The notes beneath the pieces were generated by a model that saw only the letters and a program-made list of their open reading frames with translations, ran no database searches and had not been told where the DNA came from. Below are positions 30,971 to 39,373 of a stretch of DNA of 45,627 nt, piece by piece. The stretch spans positions 1 through 45,627 of the forward strand of contig JAFAHS010000524.1 of assembly GCA_019237115.1 (NCBI GenBank), read 5' to 3'. The translations under genes were made by a program, and so were the position numbers. Numbering within the stretch: the stretch's first letter is position 1; each line of letters begins with the position of its first letter. The stretch is from Deltaproteobacteria bacterium. Its GTDB lineage: Bacteria; Desulfobacterota; Binatia; Binatales; Binataceae.

Positions 30971-32251
30971 ATGTTTTCGACGAGGCGGCCCCGGTTGCAG
31001 ACCATCCCGGAACTCGACGTTATCATCGTAGGTGCCCGCGTAGCCGGCAGCGCGGCCGCGATCATGCTGGCGCAATCGGGGTGGCGCGTGCTTCTGCTCG
31101 ACAAGGCCGCGTTCCCATCCGACACCATCTCGACCCACATCGTGCTTTCCGGCGGCGCGCAGGTGCTAAGCCGCATGGGAGCGATGGAAAGGCTCGAGCG
31201 TGCCGGAGGATTCCGATTCAGCAGCATGCGGACGCTTGGTCCCGGCTTCGATTTCCACGCCGATCTGCAGGCCGCCGGACCCGACCGCCGCGGCCTCTGC
31301 CTGGGCCGAGAAAAAATGGATGCCGTCATGCTGGAGCTGGCGGGGAGTTTCGAACGAGTCACGATTCAGCAGGAATTTCGCATGACCGACCTGGTGATCG
31401 AGCACGACGCGGTGCTGGGCGTTCGGGGCGAGGGCAGGACCGGCGCCCGCGAGTTTCACGCACCGCTGGTGATCGGTGCGGATGGAATGCGCAGTTCGGT
31501 CGCCAAAATCGCCGAGCAGAGACTCCGCGCGTTCCGGCGCTCAGAGGTCCCCTGCGCGCGTGCCTATTACTACGCCTACTTCGAAGGCGTGGCGCGAGAT
31601 CGGCTCGGCGACCAGCTGGTCACCGAGTTCGAGGCCTCTCCCGGCGCGGGCAACTTGCTGTGTCGATGTGAAAACGATCGCGTGGTCGCGGCTGCGGCAT
31701 TTGATGCCAACCAGATGCACTCGTTTCGTAGCGAGCCGGGCGCCAATCTCCAACGCCACCTCAATGAGTCCATCGCGGTCGGCGCCATGCTCGCGGGCGC
31801 GAGGCGGGCGAGCAGGGTGCGGTCCTCCGGGCTGCTGCGCAACACCTACCGCGACCCGGTCGCCAACGGCGCACTCTTGCTGGGCGACTGCGGGCTGCAC
31901 GTGGACCCGCTTTTCGGTCAGGGACATTCCATGGCGCTCATCAGCGCCGAGATTGCGTGCGCTCTGCTGCCTGCGTGCTTCTCCGCGAGGGGCGGAAAGT
32001 CCCTGAGCGCAGAGGCGATGGCGCCGTTTACGGCGCGTCGCGATGAGGTCCTGATGCGGCACTTTCGGGCAAGCGAGCGCGCCTCGCGAGACTTGACACT
32101 CAGCGCCACCACCCTGGCCGCCTACCGGGCGGCGAGTCGCGAGCAATGGGCCGCCGACGAGATGATACAATTTGCGCAGATGAGTTCCGAAGCTCGCTTC
32201 CCCAGTTTTCGCTTCGCGCGCCTGATGGCGCAGGAAGCGCGCGCGGCCTGA
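30971..32251 (+). CDS. FAD-dependent oxidoreductase, geranylgeranyl-reductase/monooxygenase type
   Basis: The 426-residue flavoprotein opens with ELDVIIVGARVAGSAAAIMLAQSGWRVLLLDKA, a Rossmann motif with GARVAG replacing GxGxxG, and has the second FAD motif GALLLGDCGLHVDPLFGQGHSMALISAEIAC. LVIGADGMRSSVAK is the DG motif of group A flavin monooxygenases and geranylgeranyl-reductase-like enzymes. The substrate is unknown. It is followed four bases later by the alpha/beta-hydrolase-fold gene and then by the enoyl-CoA-hydratase-fold gene, all in one direction. The start lacks a clear ribosome site. Confidence 0.85.
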   Translation: MFSTRRPRLQTIPELDVIIVGARVAGSAAAIMLAQSGWRVLLLDKAAFPSDTISTHIVLSGGAQVLSRMGAMERLERAGGFRFSSMRTLGPGFDFHADLQAAGPDRRGLCLGREKMDAVMLELAGSFERVTIQQEFRMTDLVIEHDAVLGVRGEGRTGAREFHAPLVIGADGMRSSVAKIAEQRLRAFRRSEVPCARAYYYAYFEGVARDRLGDQLVTEFEASPGAGNLLCRCENDRVVAAAAFDANQMHSFRSEPGANLQRHLNESIAVGAMLAGARRASRVRSSGLLRNTYRDPVANGALLLGDCGLHVDPLFGQGHSMALISAEIACALLPACFSARGGKSLSAEAMAPFTARRDEVLMRHFRASERASRDLTLSATTLAAYRAASREQWAADEMIQFAQMSSEARFPSFRFARLMAQEARAA

Positions 32252-32254
32252 GCG

Positions 32255-33088
32255 GTGGAGGAGAAACTCGGTCGCTTTGTCGCGCAAGTCGAACGGCCGC
32301 AACCGCTCAAGTTCGCCTGGCCGATCGTACTGCTGCCCGAGATGTTCACCTCGACCCGGCAACTCGGCACACTGCTCGGCTACCTTGCCACCATCGGCTG
32401 GGAAGCCTACGCGCCGGACTTGCGAGCGATGCTGGGGCAGGGCAGCACGCCTCCCCTGGTGCGATTTGGGTTTGGCGATTTGGTGGGGTTGGTGAACCAA
32501 GCGCTCGATGCGCTCGCGCGCGAGGCGATCGTGATGGGACACGGTGTTGGCGGTCTGGCCGCGCTGAAGCTGGCCGAACGGGCAAGCGTAAAAGCAGCGG
32601 TAGCGTTTGCGCCGGCAGTCCCCGGGTTTGCCTCTCCCCTGGTCACCACCTGGTCGGCGCGAACAGCGCGCTGGCGCGGGCGTCCGCTGAAGCCTCCGGC
32701 GGGCAAGGCGGGATTTGAGTTTGTGGCGGATGCGGAACCCTACCAGCGCGAAGCGGCTCTTCGGGCGATGGTCCCCGAGAGCGCACTACTGGCGTTTCAG
32801 ATCGCGCGGGGCGAGGTGGAATTTGCTGGTGGCGAGGGTGCGGCGCCGCGCCTGATCGTGGCCGGAGATTCAGACCCTTTCGCGCCCATCGACGCCGTGA
32901 CCCAGTTCGCGCAGTCAATTGGAGCCCGGCTGGTACCGATGCGGAGCCGCGGCCACTGGCTGGTCGGCGGGCGTGCTTTGGAACGCGCGATTAACGAAAC
33001 CCAACGTTTCCTCGTACGGGCGCTCGGTCAGGATTTGTTGCTGCTCTACCCGGAAGAGTGGAAGAAGGAAGAAAGCAGTGACGACTGA
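32255..33088 (+). CDS. Alpha/beta-hydrolase-fold protein lacking the nucleophile serine
   Basis: The 277-residue protein has the alpha/beta-hydrolase fold: PIVLLPEMFTSTRQLGTLLGYLATIGWEAYAPDLRAM, the nucleophile-elbow position AIVMGHGVGGLAALKLAE, VAGDSDPFAPID (acid) and RSRGHWLVGG (His). The expected GHSxGG is GHGVGG, so the serine nucleophile near residue 97 is Gly. Acid and His are still present. A hydrolase activity is therefore unlikely in the usual form; a binding, dioxygenase-like cofactor-free or chaperone role is possible. It starts with GTG four bases after the FAD oxidoreductase. Confidence 0.78.
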   Translation: MEEKLGRFVAQVERPQPLKFAWPIVLLPEMFTSTRQLGTLLGYLATIGWEAYAPDLRAMLGQGSTPPLVRFGFGDLVGLVNQALDALAREAIVMGHGVGGLAALKLAERASVKAAVAFAPAVPGFASPLVTTWSARTARWRGRPLKPPAGKAGFEFVADAEPYQREAALRAMVPESALLAFQIARGEVEFAGGEGAAPRLIVAGDSDPFAPIDAVTQFAQSIGARLVPMRSRGHWLVGGRALERAINETQRFLVRALGQDLLLLYPEEWKKEESSDD

Positions 33089-33214
33089 TCCGGTCTGTCT
33101 TGATCCGGTCAGGAAAACCGGTTTCTGATACGTTGGAGCGGTGTGAGGGGCGGTGGCTGCTTGCCTCGCCCGCAGGTGGTGCGAAGTTTCTGGAGAGCAA
33201 CTGGAGGTACGGCG

Positions 33215-33991
33215 ATGAGCGATCGCAATCTGATTGTCGAGCGTGAAGCTGGCCTGGTCACTATCACCATGAATCGGCCGGAGAAGCGCAACGCGTTGTC
33301 GACCGCCATGATGTCGGAAATGATCGCGGCACTGCGCGAAATCGGCGCGCAACAGGACGCGCGTGCGGTGATTGTCGCCGGCGCCGGCCCCGCGTTCAGC
33401 GCGGGTCACGACCTCGAAGAGCTCAGCGGGCGCGACCTCGCCTTCTATCGACACGAATTTAAGCTGTGCGCCGAGCTGATGCACACGGTGCAGGCGATTC
33501 CACAACCGGTCATCGCCCGTGTTCATGCGATCGCGACTGCCGCGGGATGCCAGCTCGCGGCGACCTGCGACCTGGTTCTGGCAGGCGAGAGTGCGCGCTT
33601 TGCGACCCCGGGCGTGCGCATCGGACTGTTCTGCTCGACTCCGATGGTCGCGCTGGCGCGTGCGATCGGCCGCAAGCGCGCCATGGAGATGCTGCTCTCG
33701 GGCGACCCAATCGATGCGCATACCGCGGCTGAATGGGGCCTGGTTAATCGGGTGGTTCCCGATGCCGATCTGGTGAAGGAAACCCGCAAGCTCGCGCTGC
33801 GAATCGTGGAAGCGAGTCCGCTCACCATCGCGATCGGCAAGCAGGCCTTCTATGCCCAGATCGATCTCGACCAGGCGCGCGCCTATGACTACACCAAGGA
33901 GGTCATGAGCCTTAATGCGATGGCGGGCGACGCGCAGGAAGGAATTTGCGCGTTTCTTGAGAAGCGCCAGCCAACCTGGACCGGGAGATAA
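33215..33991 (+). CDS. Enoyl-CoA hydratase/isomerase family protein, ECHDC3-like
   Basis: The 258-residue crotonase-fold protein has MNRPEKRNALS, the oxyanion-hole segment GAGPAFSAGHDLEEL and HAIATAAGCQLAATCDLVLAGESARFATPGVRIGLFCSTP. In authentic hydratases two Glu act as acid and base. Here the positions near residues 113 and 133 are Gln (AGCQLA) and Gly (TPGVRIG). The overall pattern is that of the ECHDC3 subgroup, whose activity is unclear. It binds acyl-CoA most likely. The ATG 33215 has a TGGAGG site about 8 bases upstream; the frame is open to 33143 but that part is not conserved in appearance. Confidence 0.85.
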   Translation: MSDRNLIVEREAGLVTITMNRPEKRNALSTAMMSEMIAALREIGAQQDARAVIVAGAGPAFSAGHDLEELSGRDLAFYRHEFKLCAELMHTVQAIPQPVIARVHAIATAAGCQLAATCDLVLAGESARFATPGVRIGLFCSTPMVALARAIGRKRAMEMLLSGDPIDAHTAAEWGLVNRVVPDADLVKETRKLALRIVEASPLTIAIGKQAFYAQIDLDQARAYDYTKEVMSLNAMAGDAQEGICAFLEKRQPTWTGR

Positions 33992-34162
33992 ACCGGAAAC
34001 GATTTCAGCAGGGGCCGCGCTAGAGGCTCACGCGCGATCAACCCTATTGGCCCCCAACCGCAGAACTAGATCGGTCGGGGGTTCCGGGACCCGCGCGAGA
34101 GGCCCCGATCTGGGGGTATCTTTTCGACCCGGTTGTTCGTCCTTGCGAGCAAGGAGACAAGA

Positions 34163-35154
34163 ATGACTCAAGAGCCCGTTTCAGACGAGACCGCCAAGCT
34201 CTTGCGCGCCGCCTGGTTCAGGTATTTGGACGCCGTCGGGGAGACCCGGCCCGCGCTCTATCGATACTGCCGTCGGATGACCGGAAACATTTGGGACGCG
34301 GAGGACCTCTTACAGGACACCCTGCTCAGAGGCTACGGCGCGATTGGTCGAGGCGATGTGACTTCCCGGGAGGCCCACGTGAAGGGGCCGCGCGCCTATC
34401 TTTTCCGCATCGCAACCAATCTCTGGATCGACCAGATGCGCCGCCGCCAACTCATCACTTCGAGCCTCGGCGGGACCGACGATTCCTCGACCGGCGAGCG
34501 GTCGATCCAAGCTCTTGAGGCGGCGTCGGTTCTGATGAGCCAGGTCGCGCCACAGGAAAGGGCCGCGGTTGTTCTGAAGGAGGTGTTCGACTTCACCCTC
34601 GAGCAAATCGCGGAAGTCCTCTCCACGACGGTGGGGGCGGTCAAGTCCGCGCTCCACGGCGGGCGTGTACGGCGGAGGAAGTCCCGAACATACGGCGCGT
34701 GCATCGAGCACCTTCCAGGCAGCTTCTTAAGCGCTTCGTTGCGGCCTTGAACGTCCGCGATGTCAAAGCGGTAACCGATTTGCTGCTGGACAACACTACC
34801 CTCGATGTCTGCGGCATCGGGAGCGAGCGCGGGAAACGAATGAATCATTACCGGGTGTCATTCGAGAACGCGAAAGCGGCACCGGGGCGTGCGGAGGCGG
34901 TGTGCTTCGAAGGCGAGTGGCTGCTGGTAGTGTGGGCCGGTGCACCATCCAACGAGGCGCTGATCAACGTCGAGCGCCTCGAAGAGGAAGATGGTCACAT
35001 CGCGTACATTCGCAGCTACTACTTTTGCCCCGAGGTCATCGCCGAGATCGCAGGCGAGATCGGCGCGCGGGCGTGGGCGTCGCCGCACGGCCAAAACCAG
35101 CCGCCGCACACCCAATCGCAGTTGGCCGCATCCGCCATCCTGCCCTGGTCGTAG
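34163..35154 (+). pseudogene. SigJ-like ECF sigma factor with SnoaL-like tail, frameshifted
   Basis: Frame 1 (34163-34750) has sigma region 2 (ALYRYCRRMTGNIWDAEDLLQDTLLRGY, FRIATNLWIDQMRR) and region 4 (VLKEVFDFTLEQIAEVLSTTVGAVKSALHGGR), then falls into Arg-rich nonsense. From about 34660 another frame continues AEEVPNIRRVHRAPSRQLLKRFVAALNVRDVKAVTDLLLDNTT and later WLLVVWAG, LINVERLEEEDGHIAYIRSYYFCPEVI up to 35154. This is the C-terminal SnoaL-like domain of SigJ/ECF41-type sigma factors, which modulates their activity. A single indel near 34660-34670 separates the halves. The combined length of about 330 codons is normal. ATG 34163 has an AAGGAG site. Either the gene is decaying or the sequence has an indel error. 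Confidence 0.8.
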
Positions 35155-35249
35155 CCGCACCGCGTATTGATTCGAGCGACCCACGCTGTTACCAATAGTT
35201 ATGGCGCCACTGCTTTCTCAGTACGCGCTGCAAGCTCGACCGGTTGAAG

Positions 35250-35279
35250 GCCCGCAGGAGAACTGCGGGCTTTTTGTTT
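35250..35279 (+). terminator. Intrinsic terminator directly before guaB
   Basis: GCCCGCAG (35250-35257), loop GAGAA and CTGCGGGC (35263-35270) form a perfect 8-bp stem followed by TTTTTGTTT. The run ends next to the guaB ribosome site (AGGAGG, 35280-35285) and 15 bases before its ATG. It could end the sigma-factor transcript or act as an attenuator of guaB. Confidence 0.8.
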
Positions 35280-35293
35280 AGGAGGGACTCGCG

Positions 35294-36748
35294 ATGCCTT
35301 TTTCGGAGCTGCCTGAAGGACTAACTTTCGACGACGTTCTCTTGTTGCCGCAATTCTCTGACCTGCTGCCGACCAGTTGCGACGTCTCTACCGCGCTGAC
35401 CCCCCGCGTGCGCCTGCGTATTCCGCTGGTCTCAAGCCCGATGGACACGGTCACCGAATCGGCTACCGCCATCACCATGGCGCAGGTGGGAGGGCTTGGA
35501 TTCATCCATCGTAACCTGTCGATCGAACGGCAGGCCGCCGAAGTTGAAATGGTCAAGAAGTACGAGAGCGGGATGATCAGCGACCCGGTAACGGTCAGCC
35601 CGGAGCAGCGAATCGGCGACGCACTCGCGATCATGCAGCGCCATCACATTTCCGGGCTGCCGGTGGTTGCGGAAGGCCGCCTGGTGGGAATTCTCACCAG
35701 CCGGGACCTGCGCTTTGAAAAACGCCTCGACAAGAGCGTGCGCGAGGTCATGACCCAGAACGTCATAACCGCCAATCCTTCCATCACCCTGGAAGCCGCC
35801 AAGGAGATTCTGCAAAGGCATCGAATCGAAAAGCTGCCCCTGGTCGACGATCACCATCGCCTGCGCGGGCTTATCACCGTAAAGGACATGGACAAGGCGA
35901 CCCGCCATCCACATTCGAGCAAGGATAGCTTCGGCCGCCTGCGGGTCGGTGCCGCGATTGGTGTGGGTCCGGAGCGGGAGGCCCGCTCCGCCGCGTTGCG
36001 CCGCGCCGGGGTCGACGTGCTGTGCATCGACACGGCGCATGGCCATACCCGCAACGTGCTCGATGCGATTCGTGCCACCAAGCGTGAGTGTCCGGACCTC
36101 GAGATAGTCGCCGGCAACATTGCCACCTCGGAGGGGGCCAAGGCCCTTATCGACGCGGGCGTCGATGCACTGCGAGTGGGTATGGGGCCCGGCTCCATCT
36201 GCACCACCCGGGTCATCTCGGGGGTGGGCGTGCCGCAGATGACCGCCATCATGGATGTGGTCGCTGTGGCCGAGCCGCGCGGAATTCCGGTAATTGCCGA
36301 CGGCGGCATCCGCTTCTCGGGAGACATCACCAAGGCGCTGGCGGCCGGCGCGTCGGTCGCCATGATCGGATCGCTGTTTGCGGGAACCGAGGAAAGTCCC
36401 GGCGAGACGATTCTGTACCAGGGGCGCACCTACAAGCTCTATCGCGGCATGGGTTCGATCGGCGCGATGACGGAGCGCACCTTCGACCGTTACGGATTGC
36501 AGGAAGCCGAGGAAGGCAAGCATGTACCGGAAGGGATTGAAGGCCGGGTGCCGCATCGCGGATCACTGGCCTCGAACGTCGAGCAACTGGTCGGCGGTCT
36601 GCAGTCAGGGATGGGCTATACCGGCGCGGCGAACCTCGCCGAACTGCGCCGTCGCGCGCGGTTCATTCGCGTCACCGACGCGGGCAATCGCGAGAGCCAC
36701 GTCCACGACGTGTTCATCACCAAGGAAGCCCCGAACTACCGGCAGTAA
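35294..36748 (+). CDS. guaB: Inosine-5'-monophosphate dehydrogenase
   Basis: The 484-residue IMPDH oxidises IMP to XMP with NAD, the committing step to GMP. It opens with the family block LTFDDVLLLPQFSDLLP. Two CBS modules (about residues 95-205: MISDPVTVSPEQRIGDALAIM, VREVMTQNVITANP) are inserted in the barrel. The catalytic Cys loop is VGMGPGSICTTRVISGVG, and the flap has YRGMGSIGAMTERTFDRYGL. The ATG follows AGGAGG at optimal distance. A terminator hairpin abuts the ribosome site, so transcription either begins in the few bases between or must read through. Confidence 0.95.
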   Translation: MPFSELPEGLTFDDVLLLPQFSDLLPTSCDVSTALTPRVRLRIPLVSSPMDTVTESATAITMAQVGGLGFIHRNLSIERQAAEVEMVKKYESGMISDPVTVSPEQRIGDALAIMQRHHISGLPVVAEGRLVGILTSRDLRFEKRLDKSVREVMTQNVITANPSITLEAAKEILQRHRIEKLPLVDDHHRLRGLITVKDMDKATRHPHSSKDSFGRLRVGAAIGVGPEREARSAALRRAGVDVLCIDTAHGHTRNVLDAIRATKRECPDLEIVAGNIATSEGAKALIDAGVDALRVGMGPGSICTTRVISGVGVPQMTAIMDVVAVAEPRGIPVIADGGIRFSGDITKALAAGASVAMIGSLFAGTEESPGETILYQGRTYKLYRGMGSIGAMTERTFDRYGLQEAEEGKHVPEGIEGRVPHRGSLASNVEQLVGGLQSGMGYTGAANLAELRRRARFIRVTDAGNRESHVHDVFITKEAPNYRQ

Positions 36749-36885
36749 CCCGGCGCCTCACACCGGGCATCTCAAGTTGCCGCGCCGAGGCGCGATCGCT
36801 CGGTGCGGTTTCGCCTCGCCGGCGGCATTTCTCACGCCGGCTGGCTTAAACCTGCCTTCCAGTCGTGCGAGAATCGCTTGTGCAG

Positions 36886-38073
36886 ATGGATGATACGGCA
36901 AAACGCCGCGTGGCGGTGCTGTTTGGAGGCCGCTCCAGCGAGCACGAGATTTCCTTGCGCTCGGCGCTGGCCATCATGTCGGCCATGGACCGCGACAAGT
37001 ACGAGATCGTGCCGATCGGAATCGATCACGACGGCCGGTGGTACCTGGAGAAGGATGCGCTCAGGGTGCTCGCCGATGCGAGCCCCAATCTGGCAGCGCT
37101 GTCGGCTGGGGACACGCCGGTGACTCTCCTGCCCCATCCCGACAATCGATCGCTGGTGATCGCCCCGGATACCGCGGGCGGAAATCTTGGCGCGATCGCG
37201 CGAACCGGGGGAGTGGCGGCGGGTCCGATCGACGTGTTCTTTCCGGTGTTGCACGGAACCTTCGGCGAAGACGGCACCGTGCAGGGGTTGCTGGACCTGG
37301 CCGGCATTCCCTACGTGGGCGCGGGGGTGCTCGCCTCCGCAGTCGGTATGGACAAGGACGTGCAGAAGCGTCTGCTGCGCGCCGCGCGAGTGCCGGTGGT
37401 CGACTACCACGCGCTCGAGCGGAGCGATTGGCAGGAGCACCCGACCCTGGCGCGCAATCTGGCCCGCGAACTCGGGTACCCGGTGTTCGTGAAGCCGAAT
37501 GCGATTGGCTCGTCGATCGGGGTCAGCAAGGTGAAACGCGCGGCCGAGCTCGATGGCGCATTGAAAGATGCCTTTCAATACGATCGCAAGGCTCTGATCG
37601 AAGTGTCCTGCGTGGGTCGCGAATTCGAGGTCGCGGTGCTGGGCAACGACCGTCCCGAGGCGACCATGCCCGGCGAGGTTATCGTCAAGGGCAAGCATGA
37701 CTTCTACAGCTACGAGTCGAAGTACCTGGATCCGCACGGTTCCGAGACCAGGATTCCGGCCGCACTGCCCAGGCCGATCGCGAAAAAGATCAGCACGATG
37801 GCCGCACGCGCCTTCAAAGCGCTCTCGCTCCGCGGTATGGCGCGGGTGGATTTTCTTGCCAGCCGCGATCTCAAAAAGATCTACGTCAACGAAGTCAACA
37901 CCATTCCCGGCTTTACCTCCATAAGCATGTATCCGAAACTGTGGGAGGCATCGGGACTGCCGCTCCCGAAATTGATCGACCGGCTGATCGAATTGGCGCT
38001 GGAAGAGCATCGCGAACGCGCGACGCTCAAGACCAGCTATCGACCGCAGCGCCGTGAGCCGGGCAATTCATGA
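36886..38073 (+). CDS. ddl: D-alanine--D-alanine ligase
   Basis: The 395-residue ATP-grasp ligase joins two D-Ala for peptidoglycan. It has RRVAVLFGGRSSEHEISLRSA at the start, HGTFGEDGTVQGLLDLAGIPYVGAGVLASAVGMDKD (the Ddl signature), FVKPNAIGSSIGVSKV, EFEVAVLGN and the C-terminal VDFLASRDLKKIYVNEVNTIPGFTSISMYPKLWEASGL. The length fits DdlA rather than the shorter DdlB. The ATG at 36886 is used; GTG 36865 and 36880 are in frame and no ribosome site decides. It overlaps the RdgB-like gene by four bases (ATGA). Confidence 0.94.
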   Translation: MDDTAKRRVAVLFGGRSSEHEISLRSALAIMSAMDRDKYEIVPIGIDHDGRWYLEKDALRVLADASPNLAALSAGDTPVTLLPHPDNRSLVIAPDTAGGNLGAIARTGGVAAGPIDVFFPVLHGTFGEDGTVQGLLDLAGIPYVGAGVLASAVGMDKDVQKRLLRAARVPVVDYHALERSDWQEHPTLARNLARELGYPVFVKPNAIGSSIGVSKVKRAAELDGALKDAFQYDRKALIEVSCVGREFEVAVLGNDRPEATMPGEVIVKGKHDFYSYESKYLDPHGSETRIPAALPRPIAKKISTMAARAFKALSLRGMARVDFLASRDLKKIYVNEVNTIPGFTSISMYPKLWEASGLPLPKLIDRLIELALEEHRERATLKTSYRPQRREPGNS

Positions 38074-38702
38074 AGCGGCTTCTGATTGCGACCAGCAACC
38101 CCGCCAAGCTCGCCGAGTATCGCTTTCTGCTGCGCGACTTCGCGCTTGAGCCGATTTCACTGGCCGACGCGGCAATTCACGACCATCCGGAGGAAGACGG
38201 TGCGACCTTCAGGGAAAATGCGCTCAAGAAGGCGCGCTTCTACTTTGCACGCGCACAGATTGCGACCCTCGCTGACGACGGCGGATTGGAGATCGACGCG
38301 CTCGGCGGCGAGCCGGGCGTGAGATCGCATCGCTGGATTGGTGGGGCGGAGGCATCCGACGCCGCCTTGGTCGCCGAGGTTATTCGCCGCATGGATGGCG
38401 TCGAGCCAGCGCGGCGAACCGCGCGACTGTGCGCGGCGGTGGCGCTGATCTACCAGCTCGCGGATGGGCCCCGCGAATGTGTCACGCAAGCCGCGATGGA
38501 AGGAGTGATCGCGGAGCGCGCGTGGCCGCGCGTTCGGCCAGGGTTCCCTTACCGGAGCGTGGTTTATTTGCCGGCGCGCGGCTGCTACGTCGCGGAGCTG
38601 GGCGAGGAGGAAGAAGCTCGCATCAGTCAGCGCCGGGTAGCCATCGCGGAGCTCGCACCCGAACTCGCCAGAATTGCAGAGGGCCAGGCTCCACCATCCT
38701 GA
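38070..38702 (+). CDS. RdgB/HAM1-like nucleotide pyrophosphatase, divergent
   Basis: The 210-residue protein has the Ham1 fold: MKRLLIATSNPAKLAEYRFLL, EDGATFRENALKKARFYFARAQIATLADDGGLEIDALGGEPGVRSHR and a C-terminal ISQRRVAIAEL. The family removes ITP, dITP or XTP from the nucleotide pool. The catalytic DD is kept, but the base-binding residues of E. coli RdgB differ: GFGYDPIF is GFPYRSVVYLP, and EEKSAISHR is EEEARISQR. Asp, Lys and His that read the purine are thus Arg, Glu and Gln. The gene overlaps ddl by four bases. It may have another nucleotide substrate or be a regulator-like relative. Confidence 0.8.
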   Translation: MKRLLIATSNPAKLAEYRFLLRDFALEPISLADAAIHDHPEEDGATFRENALKKARFYFARAQIATLADDGGLEIDALGGEPGVRSHRWIGGAEASDAALVAEVIRRMDGVEPARRTARLCAAVALIYQLADGPRECVTQAAMEGVIAERAWPRVRPGFPYRSVVYLPARGCYVAELGEEEEARISQRRVAIAELAPELARIAEGQAPPS

Positions 38703-38755
38703 GCGACCCGAAGGAGACCGCGCCCAAGTCGGCGGTCAGTGTCGTCCAGCAGTTA

Positions 38756-39373
38756 TCAGGTTGCGCGCGCGATGGTCGCGACGGCGGTGCGAATCGCCTC
38801 CTCCATGGTGTCGATGGCCATGCTCGCTTTCTCGGGATGGCGCACGCCCTGGCGCGCGTCGTAAGGCAGATGGATGAATCCGACCGGCACCCCCTGCCGG
38901 CGGCGCATCAGATGCAGGCTCGCGTACATCAGGGCGTTGCAGGCATAGGCACCGGCGCTGAGCGACACGTGCACGGGAATGTCACGCCTGCGCAGTTCGC
39001 GGAGAATTCCGCCGACCGGAAGGCGCGTGAAATACGCCTGCGGTCCGCCTCCGATCACCGGCCTGACCGTGAGGCCGATATCGGAATTGGTGACCCCGGC
39101 GCGCTCATCGGCGAGGTTGATGGCAATTTTTTCCACCGAGATCGCGGTGCGGCCGCCCGCCTCGCCCAGCCCCAGGATCGCGCGGGGCCGGTAGCGCACG
39201 ATCGCGGCGTTGATGCGGCGCACTGCGGTGGCGCATCCGACCGGAACCTTCACCGACTTGATTCGCATCCCGCCGATCACTTCGCCATCGAGCCGCCGGG
39301 CGACTTCCCAGGAAGGGTTGATCCGCTCGCCCCGGAATGGCTGAAAACCGGTCAGGAGGAAGATCGACGGCAT
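38756..39373 (-). CDS. pcp: Pyroglutamyl-peptidase I (peptidase C15)
   Basis: The 205-residue cysteine peptidase removes N-terminal pyroglutamate from peptides. It opens with IFLLTGFQPFRGERINPSWEVAR. The triad is visible: Glu in LGLGEAGGRTAISVEKIAIN, Cys in LSAGAYACNALMY, His in VGFIHLPYD. The length is normal for C15. It shares a base with the stop of the upstream rhodanese (ATG 39373 and TAA), so the two are translationally coupled. It is convergent with the RdgB-like gene. Confidence 0.93.
   Translation of the reverse strand: MPSIFLLTGFQPFRGERINPSWEVARRLDGEVIGGMRIKSVKVPVGCATAVRRINAAIVRYRPRAILGLGEAGGRTAISVEKIAINLADERAGVTNSDIGLTVRPVIGGGPQAYFTRLPVGGILRELRRRDIPVHVSLSAGAYACNALMYASLHLMRRRQGVPVGFIHLPYDARQGVRHPEKASMAIDTMEEAIRTAVATIARAT

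Noticed and set aside
35167..35196. TTGATT-N17-TACCAA as a promoter before the guaB terminator
   Set aside because: The -10 matches only three of six positions; too weak to list.
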